The notes below the pieces were generated by a model. It did not search any database, was not told the origin of the DNA, and saw nothing but the letters and a program-made list of their open reading frames with translations. A DNA stretch of 64,000 nucleotides from Novosphingobium guangzhouense (GTDB lineage: Bacteria > Pseudomonadota > Alphaproteobacteria > Sphingomonadales > Sphingomonadaceae), in the NCBI RefSeq assembly GCF_002896965.1, contig NZ_LYMM01000001.1, positions 335,201-399,200 of the forward strand. Direction: 5' to 3'. Made by a program: the position numbers and the translations under genes. Positions 24,506 through 33,709 of this stretch are shown piece by piece (position 1 is the stretch's first letter; every line of letters begins with the position of its first letter).

Positions 24506-26599
24506 TCAGAAAGTACGGCGCAGTGTGGCAAGGACAGTGCGGTCCTTGCCGAGATAGCAATAGCCCTCGGTCGCAGTGGGGTTCCAGTTGCATGCGGTGT
24601 AAACGGTAGTGTTGAAGATGTTGCTGGCGTTGATGCCCAGCGACCACTTGTCATATGTCAACTCGAACATGGCATCGACAAGCGTATACGACGGCATCGT
24701 GAAGTTCTCGAAGCTGTCCGGCTTTTCGCCCGTGTAACGAATGCCGCCACCCACGCGTGCGCCGATCGCTTCGGTAAGGGCGAAGTTCTTGGTCGCCCAG
24801 ACCGACGCGGCATGCTTGGGCAGGTTGGCAAGACGCAGGCCGTTGCTGCCATCTGCCTCAAGGTTGTGCGCATCAAGGTAAGTGTAGGCAGCAGTGATCT
24901 GCACATCGCCGGGCATGCGCAGGTTGCCTTCGATTTCGACACCGCGGGACTTCACTTCGCCCGACTGGATCGTGTTCTGGATGTCGTCCGGATCGGCCTG
25001 AAGGCCGTTCTTTTCCTTGATGTCGAACACCGATGCCGAAAGCATGGCTCCGCGAAACGGCTGGTACTTCACACCAGCTTCGTACTGGCGGCCGGTGCGC
25101 GGCACATAGACCTGCCCCTGCACGCTCTGCCCGAACACAGGCAAGAACGATTCCGCATAGTTCGCATAGACCGAGAACGTGTCGGTCACATCGCCGATAA
25201 CACCGGCGCGGAACGTCCAAGCCGTGTTGTCGGGCAGCTTCACGCCGTCAGCCTTGGACGTCGCCCGGTCATGACGGCCACCCAGCACCACCGAAACACG
25301 GTCCCACAGGCGCATCTGGTCCTGGAAATAGAAGCCCAACTGCGTGTTCGTGTTGCGCGGCGAATAGAACGTCGAGGTTGGGATGGTCTGACCGTATGTC
25401 GGGTTGTAGATGTCGAACCCACCCAGATCGTAACCCCAGCCCTGATCGCTGCTCTGGTTGAACCAGGTGTAATCCACACCGAACAGGAACTGGTGTTCCA
25501 CCGGCCCGGTGGTCAGCTTGAACGAAACGCGGTTGTCGGTTGACACACCCTTGCTGTCCTGAAGCATCACGTACCATGCGCGGTTGACCAGCGTGCGTGC
25601 CGCGTCGGCATAAGTCGCAAGGCCATAGACTTCAGCGTAGTCCACATCCGTCTTGAAGTAGCGGGTGTTGCTGTTGAACGTGATGTTGTCGCCGAAGTGC
25701 TGGGTCACCAGCAAGCTGGCCGCTTTGTAGTTGGTGTCCGTATGGTTGAAGCCCGGCTCGCCCAGGAACGTGTCGGCCGAAACCTTCTCAGCGTCGTTGT
25801 CGGCTCCGATGGTCTTGCTGATCGGCAGATAGGTCTGACTGCCAAGGCGGTCCTTCTGGTAAAGGCCAAGCACCGTGATTTCAGTATCCGGTCCCGGCTT
25901 GAAGGTAACAGAGGGCATCAGCACCAGGCGGTCGTTCTTCTGACCGGGCTGCTGAAGCTCGCCATCGCGCGCTACGCCCACGAAACGGGCCGAGATGCCG
26001 TCGGTGATCGGACCCGTGATATCGAGGTTGATCTGCCGGGTATCCTCGGTGCCGACAATCAGGTCGATCTCGCCGCCGAAAGTGTCCTGCGGGCGCTTGG
26101 ACACGCCGTTGAACATGCCGCCGGCGCCACCGGCGCCGTAAAGGACCGAGGACGGGCCGCGCAGAACTTCGGCGCGCTCCAGCGTGAAGATTTCCATGCG
26201 CCCGCCGTATACGAAGCTGGGCATGCGGTTGATACCGTCAAGGTACTGGACGGTCGCAAAGCCGCGCGCGCTCATGAAGTCGCCGCGCGTATCGACGCCC
26301 TGCGTTTCTGTCTGCACGCCGGCGCTGTAGCGGAAGACCTCCTGGAAGTTCATTACCGCGCGGTCCTTGACCTCTTGGGCGGTAATGACGCTGACGGACT
26401 GCGGCATCTCCATGATGTCGGTGTCGACCTTGGTGCCGGTGGTGGCGCGCCCGGTGACAACGATCTCATCCTTGGCCGGATCGGCCTCTTCGGCATATGC
26501 GACTGCCGGCAGCAGCGCGAAAGTGCAGGAGGCGGCCAACAGTACGCCGTTCAGGCGTGTCTTGGCTGCGCGATTGCGCGTAGTTTTCCCGAAGCCCAT
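24506..26599 (-). CDS. TonB-dependent receptor (siderophore-receptor-like)
   Basis: 697-aa outer-membrane transporter. The signal peptide ends at AYA-EE (residue about 35), then a TonB-box-like DEIVVTGR. The plug has MPQSVSVITAQEVKDRAV, FRYSAGVQTETQG, FMSARGFATVQYLDGINR and LERAEVLRGPSSVLYGAGGAGG. The barrel ends VLATLRRTF with the normal terminal Phe. Start ATG at 26599 has AGGGGAA 5 bp upstream. Although siderophore-like in the plug, it has no visible Fur box. It sits between a MalT-type activator and amidohydrolases, so it may import an organic substrate of that cluster. Confidence 0.9.
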   Translation of the reverse strand: MGFGKTTRNRAAKTRLNGVLLAASCTFALLPAVAYAEEADPAKDEIVVTGRATTGTKVDTDIMEMPQSVSVITAQEVKDRAVMNFQEVFRYSAGVQTETQGVDTRGDFMSARGFATVQYLDGINRMPSFVYGGRMEIFTLERAEVLRGPSSVLYGAGGAGGMFNGVSKRPQDTFGGEIDLIVGTEDTRQINLDITGPITDGISARFVGVARDGELQQPGQKNDRLVLMPSVTFKPGPDTEITVLGLYQKDRLGSQTYLPISKTIGADNDAEKVSADTFLGEPGFNHTDTNYKAASLLVTQHFGDNITFNSNTRYFKTDVDYAEVYGLATYADAARTLVNRAWYVMLQDSKGVSTDNRVSFKLTTGPVEHQFLFGVDYTWFNQSSDQGWGYDLGGFDIYNPTYGQTIPTSTFYSPRNTNTQLGFYFQDQMRLWDRVSVVLGGRHDRATSKADGVKLPDNTAWTFRAGVIGDVTDTFSVYANYAESFLPVFGQSVQGQVYVPRTGRQYEAGVKYQPFRGAMLSASVFDIKEKNGLQADPDDIQNTIQSGEVKSRGVEIEGNLRMPGDVQITAAYTYLDAHNLEADGSNGLRLANLPKHAASVWATKNFALTEAIGARVGGGIRYTGEKPDSFENFTMPSYTLVDAMFELTYDKWSLGINASNIFNTTVYTACNWNPTATEGYCYLGKDRTVLATLRRTF

Positions 26600-26764
26600 G
26601 TCATTCCCCTTGAAATACCGTTCGACCTGAAACCGGGGCTGTTTTCGGCCTCCGGACGGTCCTCCTGCTTGCATGCCCATTGAACAACAGGCAGCGCTTC
26701 GCACCACGTCATAATCGGGGTAATCAGCTGGGTTCGATGGGTAAGGCGGCGGAAGGAGCTGGGG

Positions 26765-29467
26765 TCAGGGCGCTGTTTCAACCCCGGAATCGGCGATTCC
26801 TGCAGCCTCCGAAGCCGGAATGAGGCCCTGTTCGATGGCTACGCGCACGGCATCGCGGCGCTTGTCGACACCGATCTTTCGGAACACTGACTTCAGCCGG
26901 TACTTCACCGTATCCGGCGACATGCCGATAAGCCGCGCGATCTCCTTGTTGGAGTAGCCGCGGCTGAGATGGACAAGGATCTCCGTCTCCGGCCCGTTCA
27001 GCACGCCTTCCTCTTCCGGCACCGCCCGGCTGGTCAGCGCGCGATTGAGCGCACCGAGGAATTGCGCGCGATAGCGGTTGGTCTCCGAACCATCGGCCAC
27101 CGCACTTTCGACGAAAGGCCGCATGAAACGCTCCCAATCGAGAAACGGCCGTTCCAGCGACTGGAACATCGACATGCCCACAGCTTCGTCGAAGGCCGAT
27201 TTGCCTTCCTGCTCCTCGCCTGCCTGCGCCCGCAGGATCAGCACGTCGACGAGCAGGCGACCCGCACCGTGGCGGATCGCCCAACGCTGCAGCGCGGCGA
27301 TATCCTCCTCCGCCCCGGCGACGTCTTCGGCGGCGAGGCGCAGAGCGGCACGGCAAGTCGCCGCAGCCGTAGCAACAGGCCGGTACAGCGGATTTTCCAG
27401 CACCATCTCACCCGCCAGCGCATCCAGCGACAGCGCTTCGGCACAGGCCGCCGTCTCCGCAATAGGCGCCGAATGGGCGATCAGCAGCTCCAGCCTGCAC
27501 AGGCCAGCCAACTGGCTCAATTGGCGGAACCCCCGAGGAGCTGCGATGGCCTGCGCACGATCGAGGATCGCCAGACCATCGCTCAGCGATTGCCGCGCGG
27601 CGGCGCAGCGGGCGGCTGTCAGGTAGGCCGCCGCATAGACGTCTACCCAGGCATCCGACTGATCCATGTGCGGCAGCGCCCAGTCGAGCAGAGCCTGCGC
27701 TTCATCGATGCGGTTGCGCTCATACAGCAGCGCGGCGTCGAAGGCGGCGCAGTTCGCGGCCAGATCGGAACGGGGGCCGAAGTTGATGTCGATGACTTCG
27801 CGAATGCCGGAGATGATCGTCACCGCATCGTTGATCCGCCCCTGCGCATGGCGGATACGAGCCTCCAGAAAGTGCGTGAACACCTCGCTATAAAGCGATC
27901 CAAGCGCCTGATAGTGGCCACGGGCGTCACGCAACGGTTCCAGCGCGCGTTCCAGCCAGCCCCCTTCAAGGTACTTGGCCGCCAGCGTCTCGGTGAAATT
28001 GGCAAGGACCAGATGATCATCGGCAGGAAGCGCGCGAAGCAGTGCCTCGCGCTCCAGCAGATCGTCGAAGGTCACAGGCAGGTTCTCGTAATCGGACAGG
28101 GTATCGCCCACCACACGCAGTTCCGCGCGCAGTTCCGCAGGGGCATCCGCCGCGCCTGTCTCTGCCGCCAGCCGGTCATAGGCAGCGCGCGCGGGGCCGA
28201 GGTGGCCGTGCTTGATCTGGATATAGATCGCCGCCAGCATCAGCCTTGGACTGGCGTTCACTTGCGCTGGAGACAGGCGGCCCAGCGCGGCCTCCACCAT
28301 CGCAAGATAGCCTTGCGGGATCAACCGCCAGCCGCCACCACTCTCTAGGATCGCCGCCACCAGATCGCCGTCATCCGCATTGAGCGCATGATCGATCGCA
28401 GCCGAAATCGCTCCCGAAGCGGCGAAATGCCGCGCCGCGTTGGCGTTCAGCTGGCGGAAGCGGGCAAGATCCTGTCGTTTCAGCCGATCGCGCAGGTACT
28501 CCGCGAACAGCTGATGGTAACGGTAGGCATCGCGCCCCTCCCCGGTCGGCGTCAGGAACATGCCTTGTTGTTCCAGCCGTTCAAGCACCAACCAGCCGTC
28601 GCCGCGTTCGCACAGCGCGTTGACCGCATCCCCGGTCAACCGGTCGAGCAAGGCCGTAGCCATGACCAGATCCTGCACTTCGACCGGAAGCGAGGTCAGC
28701 ACCTGTTCCGAAAGGTAGCGCGCAAGGTCCGAACTGGACCCGCTGAACCGCTCCATCAGCCGGGTATGGTCGATCCCGCGCTTCAGCGACAGCGACGTTA
28801 GCTGCAACGCCAGTGGCCAGCCTTCCGAACGATCCACCAACGCCTTGCGGGCATCTTCCGGCAAGGCAGCGGACTGAGCGCGGTCAAGCAGCGCTTCCGC
28901 TTCGGAGCGGTTGAACCGCAAATCCTCGCTGGTCAGTTCGGTCAGTTGCTCTTCCGCAGCCAGCACCGACTGGCCCAGCCACGGGTAATCGCGCGATGCG
29001 ATGACGAAGTGGCAATTACTTGGCGCAAGGCGGATCAGCGACTGGACGAAGGCGTTGACTTCCCCGCCCTCAACCCGGTGGAAATCGTCGAAGATCAGCA
29101 CTACCGGCCGATCTTCCCGCGCGATGCGATTGATGATCGCGGATAGCGCAGCGCGCGGCGGCAGATCGGCGGCAGGCGCGTCTTCCAAAGCTTCGGCATC
29201 GTCCAACGCAAGCAGCAGGTAGCGTGAAAGGCGCTGGAGATCGGCATCCTCGCGCTCCAGCGTCAGCCAGCCGATCAAGATCTCCGCGTCCTCGCAACGG
29301 CGGCGCCACTGCGACAGCAGACTGGTCTTTCCATAGCCCGCCGGTGCATGGATCACCGTCATGCGGCGCGCAAGCGCTTCATCGAGCCGCTCCAGAAGCA
29401 AGTCCCGGCGAATCTGGCTACCCAGCCAGATCGGGGGCGCCACCTTGGTGCGAATCAGTTCATGCAC
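26765..29467 (-). CDS. LuxR-family MalT-like ATP-dependent transcriptional activator
   Basis: 900-aa STAND-type regulator. N-terminal NTPase has Walker A A-P-A-G-Y-G-K-T-S (41-49) and Walker B VLIFDDFHRV near 122-131. A WINGED/helical region and a long TPR-like middle (about 330-800) follow. The C-terminal LuxR helix-turn-helix is at about 828-885 (EILVHLSRGYSNKEIARLIG, then SPDTVKYRL). By analogy with MalT it should bind an inducer and ATP, oligomerise and activate transcription. Start is GTG at 29467 with AGGA about 9 bp before it. It is divergent from the hydantoinase operon and upstream of the TonB receptor, so it may control both. Confidence 0.92.
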   Translation of the reverse strand: MHELIRTKVAPPIWLGSQIRRDLLLERLDEALARRMTVIHAPAGYGKTSLLSQWRRRCEDAEILIGWLTLEREDADLQRLSRYLLLALDDAEALEDAPAADLPPRAALSAIINRIAREDRPVVLIFDDFHRVEGGEVNAFVQSLIRLAPSNCHFVIASRDYPWLGQSVLAAEEQLTELTSEDLRFNRSEAEALLDRAQSAALPEDARKALVDRSEGWPLALQLTSLSLKRGIDHTRLMERFSGSSSDLARYLSEQVLTSLPVEVQDLVMATALLDRLTGDAVNALCERGDGWLVLERLEQQGMFLTPTGEGRDAYRYHQLFAEYLRDRLKRQDLARFRQLNANAARHFAASGAISAAIDHALNADDGDLVAAILESGGGWRLIPQGYLAMVEAALGRLSPAQVNASPRLMLAAIYIQIKHGHLGPARAAYDRLAAETGAADAPAELRAELRVVGDTLSDYENLPVTFDDLLEREALLRALPADDHLVLANFTETLAAKYLEGGWLERALEPLRDARGHYQALGSLYSEVFTHFLEARIRHAQGRINDAVTIISGIREVIDINFGPRSDLAANCAAFDAALLYERNRIDEAQALLDWALPHMDQSDAWVDVYAAAYLTAARCAAARQSLSDGLAILDRAQAIAAPRGFRQLSQLAGLCRLELLIAHSAPIAETAACAEALSLDALAGEMVLENPLYRPVATAAATCRAALRLAAEDVAGAEEDIAALQRWAIRHGAGRLLVDVLILRAQAGEEQEGKSAFDEAVGMSMFQSLERPFLDWERFMRPFVESAVADGSETNRYRAQFLGALNRALTSRAVPEEEGVLNGPETEILVHLSRGYSNKEIARLIGMSPDTVKYRLKSVFRKIGVDKRRDAVRVAIEQGLIPASEAAGIADSGVETAP

Positions 29468-29714
29468 GCGTCACAATCCTGTAGCGAACCCTCATTACAG
29501 CTTTCAGACGCGCTCTCCCTTTCGCCAAGCCTATGCGACCTGTCCGCTACGCTCAACCCCTGCGGACCGCTACCCCGACAGATCAGGCGTTTACCCGTTT
29601 ACCCGGCCAGTGCACCCGTCTTGTTCGTTGCGGGCAAGCCATGGGCGCTCCTACTCCCTTTAAGGTACTCCGGGACAGGCCGGGGAATGAGTATCAACGG
29701 GCATGGAGAAGCGA
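29468..29714. promoter_or_regulatory. Divergent control region between MalT-like regulator and hydantoinase operon
   Basis: 247 bp without a gene. A direct repeat CGTTTACC-CGTTTACC (29588-29603) is the only clear structure and is a candidate activator half-site pair. GGAG at 29705-29708 serves the GTG start at 29715. Confidence 0.35.
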
Positions 29715-31319
29715 GTGCGCATTGGCGTCGATGTCGGGGGCACTAACACCGACGCGGTCCTCATGGATCAGGGCAAAGTCCTGGCCTGGACCAAGCAACC
29801 CACCTCTGCCGATGTTGAAACCGGCGTCGCCGATGCGATCCGCTCGATTCTGTCGCAATCAGGCGTCAGCCCTGCGCGCATTGCATCCGTCACGATCGGA
29901 ACCACCCACTTCGTCAACGCCCTTGTCGAGCGCCGCGAGCTTGACCGTGTAGGCGTGCTGCGGCTCGCCAGCCCTTCAGGGGAAGCGCTGCCACCGCTGA
30001 CAGGCTGGCCGCGTGACCTTGTGGAATGCATTGACCGGCGCTGCTACCTGCTGCCCGGCGGCTACGAAGTCGATGGCCGCGAAATGGCCTCACTTGATGA
30101 GAACGCCCTGCGCGCCGCTGCCGTCGAACTGCGCGACGACGGCGTCACGGCGATCGCGATCACCTGTGCCTTCTCGCCTATCAATGCCGAAATGGAGCAC
30201 CGCGCTGCCGCCATCGTGCGCGAATCCCACCCGGATGCCACCATTACCCTCTCTAGCGAGATCGGCCGCATCGGCTTCATCGAGCGAGAGAATTCGGCCA
30301 TCCTCAACGCCGCGCTGACTACCCTGGCACGCCGCGTAGTGCGCTCCTTCGCCCGCGCCTGCGCCGCGATCGGAGTAAGCGCGCCGCTTTACATCTCGCA
30401 GAACGACGGCACGCTAGCCTCAGCCACCCAAGCGGAAGCCTACCCGGTCATGACCATGGGTTCCGGCCCGACCAATTCAATGCGCGGCGCCGCCTTCCTC
30501 AGCGGACTTGGCGATGCCATCGTCATGGACGTTGGCGGCACGACCACCGATATCGGCGCGCTGTCATCCGGCTATCCGCGCGAATCCGCCATTTCGGCCG
30601 ATATTGGCGGCGTCAGGACTAACTTCCGCATGCCGGACGTGCTTGCCATCGGACTGGGCGGCGGCACCCGTGTCCACCTTGATCCTGCGCTATACGGCGC
30701 CACGGAACTGGACGAAGCGGCCTTTCGCATTGGGCCGGATTCGCTCGGCTACCGGCTGGCGCAGGAAGGCATGCTGTTCGGCGGCAATACGCTGACGACC
30801 AGCGATCTGGCCCGCCTTGCCGGCATCGTGTCGTTCGGATCCGCCGATGGCCTTCCCGTTCTTTCATCCACAGTGCTCGCGGCGTTGCAGGCGCGAATGC
30901 GCACGATGCTGGAAGACGGCGTGGACCGCATGAAGACCGCGCGCGGCGCCGTGCCGGTGCTGGCTGTCGGCGGCGGCAACTTCCTGATCCCCGACGACCT
31001 GCGCGGTGTATCGCAAGTGATCCGCCCCCCGCACGCCGAAGTTGCAAACGCGGTCGGGGCTGCCATCGCACAGGCCGGGGCGCAAGTGGAGCGCGTCATC
31101 AGCTACGAGGCGATGGACCGCGAAGCCGCGATCGAACACGTCGCCCAGCTTGCCCGCGAACAGGTTCTGACCAATGGTGGCGACCCTGCCACGCTTGCCA
31201 CCGTGGACATAGAGGAGACCCCGCTCAGCTATCTTCCCGGCCGCGCCGTGCAGGTGCGTGTCCGCGTCGTAGCGGACCTTCTTCCGCCCCCCTCCATCGG
31301 AGCTTCCCATGCTGCTTGA
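29715..31319 (+). CDS. Hydantoinase/oxoprolinase family ATPase, HyuA-type subunit
   Basis: 534-aa protein. It starts with the sugar-kinase-like nucleotide fold RIGVDVGGTNTDAVL and has the second phosphate motif VMDVGGTTTDIG near residue 270; GTTHFVNALVERR is also typical of the family. At 534 aa it is the short form that lacks the extra C-terminal domain of full hydantoinase A (about 680-700 aa), and this form is usually paired with a DUF917 protein as here. It would open a hydantoin-type ring with ATP hydrolysis. Start GTG at 29715 has GGAGAAGCGA before it; ATG at 29703 adds four residues. Overlaps the DUF917 gene by 11 bp. Confidence 0.87.
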   Translation: MRIGVDVGGTNTDAVLMDQGKVLAWTKQPTSADVETGVADAIRSILSQSGVSPARIASVTIGTTHFVNALVERRELDRVGVLRLASPSGEALPPLTGWPRDLVECIDRRCYLLPGGYEVDGREMASLDENALRAAAVELRDDGVTAIAITCAFSPINAEMEHRAAAIVRESHPDATITLSSEIGRIGFIERENSAILNAALTTLARRVVRSFARACAAIGVSAPLYISQNDGTLASATQAEAYPVMTMGSGPTNSMRGAAFLSGLGDAIVMDVGGTTTDIGALSSGYPRESAISADIGGVRTNFRMPDVLAIGLGGGTRVHLDPALYGATELDEAAFRIGPDSLGYRLAQEGMLFGGNTLTTSDLARLAGIVSFGSADGLPVLSSTVLAALQARMRTMLEDGVDRMKTARGAVPVLAVGGGNFLIPDDLRGVSQVIRPPHAEVANAVGAAIAQAGAQVERVISYEAMDREAAIEHVAQLAREQVLTNGGDPATLATVDIEETPLSYLPGRAVQVRVRVVADLLPPPSIGASHAA

Positions 31320-32412
31320 CCGCCAGGCCATCGGCGACCTCGCCCTCGGCGCCGCCTTCCTCGGCTCGGGCGGCGGCGGCGACCCTTACTACGCCACACT
31401 GCTTGCCGAAGCCGAGCTGGAACGGCGCGGACCGTTCGAGGTCATCGGCCTCGACGCTCTGGCCGATGACGCGCTTGTCGTGCCGTGCGGGTGGATCGGC
31501 GCGCCGACCGTCTCGGTGGAAAAGCTGCCCAACGGTCGTGAAGCTATCGACGGTCTGCGCCGGCTGGAAGAGATCATGGGCCGTCGGATCGACGCGGTGA
31601 TCCCGATCGAAATCGGTGGCAGTAACGGCCTTGCGCCGCTTTTCGCCGCCGCGCGCCTTGGAATACCGGTGCTGGACTGCGACGGCATGGGCCGTGCCTT
31701 TCCCGAATCGCAGATGGCGATCTTCAATATCCGTGGTTTGTCCGCCTGCCCCTCCATCCTCACCGATGCGAGCGGTTCGCTCAGCCTGATCGAAACGGAC
31801 GACAATCTCGCCCATGAACGGCTTGCCCGTGCGCTATCGGTGGCAGTGGGCGGCATCGCGCACCTTGTAGAATATCCGCTGACCGGGCGCGAAGCGAAAG
31901 ACCACGCGATCCACGGCACCATCACCGCCGCTCGTGACGTAGGCGCCGCGATCCGCACGGCCCGCGGGCGCAGCGAAGATCCTTTCGCGGCGATGTTTGC
32001 CGCGCTGGAGGCAACGGGCCTTTACCCCCACGCCGGGGTGCTATTCGACGGCAAGATCACGGACATCGAGCGGGAAACGAAAGACGGCTTCTCCGTCGGA
32101 CGCGTCGTGTTCGAAAGCTTCGACGGCGCCAGCCGCATGGAGCTGGACTTCCAGAACGAGAACCTGATGGCCCGCCGCGACGGCGCGGTCGTGGCCATGG
32201 TGCCCGATATTCTGACCGTGATGGACCGCGAGACCGCCGACAGCATCACCACCGAACGACTCAAGTACGGCCAGCGCGCGAAAGTGGTCGGCGCGGCCGC
32301 TCCCGCCATCCTGCGTGAAGAGCGCGCCTTGGAATTCGTCGGACCGCGCGCCTTCGGCTATGCGCAGGATTATATTCCCATCGAGGAGATCGGCGCTTGG
32401 CTGAAGCCGTAA
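31309..32412 (+). CDS. DUF917 family protein (S-methyl-thiohydantoin desulfurase-like)
   Basis: 367-aa protein with the family opening AFLGSGGGGDPYYA near residues 15-28, CGWIGAPTVSVEK and IPIEIGGSNGLAPLFAAARLGIPVLDCDGMGRAFPE-like core (about 98-134). The family is found next to HyuA subunits and permeases, and one structural-genomics member carries the S-methyl thiohydantoin desulfurase name; that activity is not established for this protein. Start ATG at 31309 has GGAG 7 bp upstream and lies inside the end of the HyuA gene, so the two products are probably made in fixed ratio and may form a complex. Confidence 0.87.
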   Translation: MLLDRQAIGDLALGAAFLGSGGGGDPYYATLLAEAELERRGPFEVIGLDALADDALVVPCGWIGAPTVSVEKLPNGREAIDGLRRLEEIMGRRIDAVIPIEIGGSNGLAPLFAAARLGIPVLDCDGMGRAFPESQMAIFNIRGLSACPSILTDASGSLSLIETDDNLAHERLARALSVAVGGIAHLVEYPLTGREAKDHAIHGTITAARDVGAAIRTARGRSEDPFAAMFAALEATGLYPHAGVLFDGKITDIERETKDGFSVGRVVFESFDGASRMELDFQNENLMARRDGAVVAMVPDILTVMDRETADSITTERLKYGQRAKVVGAAAPAILREERALEFVGPRAFGYAQDYIPIEEIGAWLKP

Positions 32413-33695
32413 GTCATCACGAATCCGGCGATCAGTACGCCAACGCGCCGCTGCCGCAGGCGCTGACCGTCGGCGGCTGGCGCGTGGCGCTGATCATCGC
32501 CAGCTTCTCCATATCGCTGCCGACGTTCCTCAACGGTGCGCAGACAGCTCTGGCGCTGGGCTTCTGGCCTGCGGTCGCTGCGGCGTTCCTGGCGGGTACT
32601 TTCCTGTGCCTTGGCGGATGCCTGACTTCGCTGGTCGCGGTCCGCTCGCGGCTCAATACCTATCTGCTGATCCGGCGCTCGTTCGGTTTGAAGGGCGCAG
32701 GACTGGTCAACATCATCATTGCCATCGTCCACTTCTGCTGGTTCGGCGTGAACGTGTCTTTCCTCGGTGATGCGGTTGCAGCGGCAGGCGAGGGTTTCGG
32801 CTTCTCGCCCGATTTCGCGACCATCGTGGTTGCAGGCGCAGCACTGATGGCGCTGACCACCCTGATCGGCTTCCGCGCGCTGGACCGGCTGGCGATGATC
32901 GGCGTGCCGCTGCTTGCGGCGATGATTCTGGCCGTCTGCATCGCGGCGGCGCGACGCCATGGACTGGTGCTCAGCCCACCCGTCACCAGCCCCTATCATA
33001 TGACGTTCGGCATCGCCCTGTCAGCCCTGATCGGCGCCGACATGCTGACCATCACCACTCTGCCCGACCTTTCGCGCTACACCCGCACGCGCAAGGGCGC
33101 GGTTCTCAGCATGGCGCTGTCCTATCCCTTCACCGCACCGCTCCTGATGGCGGGCGCAGCAATCGCCGCCCTGGCGACTGGGCAGACCGACATCATGCGC
33201 ATGATCACCGGCTTCGGGTTCGGCGCCTGGGCGCTGGCGTTGCTGGTCATGCCGACCTGGACGCTCAATTCGCTCAACCTCTATTCGGCAAGCCTCTCGC
33301 TGGCGGCGACATTCCCGCGCATCCCCCGCTGGGCGTTCATCCTTGTCGGCACGGTGGTTGGCACCGGCCTTGCACTGATGGGCATCATCGAAGGGTTTAT
33401 CCCCTTCCTTGTAGTGCTGGGCGTTACGATCCCCCCGTTCGCCGCAATCTACGTCATCGATGGCTGGACCCGCTTCCGCGACATGGACGCGGCGCGCTCC
33501 ATCGAAGACCTCTCCGGCATTCACTGGCCCGCGATCTGCACCTGGGCCGTGACGAGCGGCCTTGCGGCGATCGCGCTGCACTATGACTTTTCTGTCACGA
33601 CAGTGCCCGCCCTTGACGCCGTCATCCTCGCCAGCGGGCTTTACTTTGCCTTGATGCAAGTCGCGGCGCGGCGACGTTCGCTTCTTCCCGCCTGA
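32397..33695 (+). CDS. NCS1-family purine/cytosine/hydantoin permease (CodB-like)
   Basis: 432-aa inner-membrane carrier of the nucleobase:cation symporter-1 family, with about 12 hydrophobic segments beginning at WRVALIIASFSISLPTFLNGAQ and a characteristic FCWFGVNVSFLGDA and DLSRYTRTRKGAVLS loop. NCS1 proteins include the hydantoin transporter Mhp1, which fits the HyuA/DUF917 neighbours. The only usable start is TTG at 32397, 16 bp inside the end of the DUF917 gene; no in-frame ATG or GTG occurs before TM1. Third gene of the operon. Confidence 0.88.
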   Translation: MAEAVSHHESGDQYANAPLPQALTVGGWRVALIIASFSISLPTFLNGAQTALALGFWPAVAAAFLAGTFLCLGGCLTSLVAVRSRLNTYLLIRRSFGLKGAGLVNIIIAIVHFCWFGVNVSFLGDAVAAAGEGFGFSPDFATIVVAGAALMALTTLIGFRALDRLAMIGVPLLAAMILAVCIAAARRHGLVLSPPVTSPYHMTFGIALSALIGADMLTITTLPDLSRYTRTRKGAVLSMALSYPFTAPLLMAGAAIAALATGQTDIMRMITGFGFGAWALALLVMPTWTLNSLNLYSASLSLAATFPRIPRWAFILVGTVVGTGLALMGIIEGFIPFLVVLGVTIPPFAAIYVIDGWTRFRDMDAARSIEDLSGIHWPAICTWAVTSGLAAIALHYDFSVTTVPALDAVILASGLYFALMQVAARRRSLLPA

Positions 33696-33709
33696 TCGGA
33701 GATTTGCCC

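Noticed and set aside
26969..28348. 459-codon plus-strand frame opposite the MalT-like gene
   Set aside because: Shadow of the LuxR-type regulator, with no own ribosome site.
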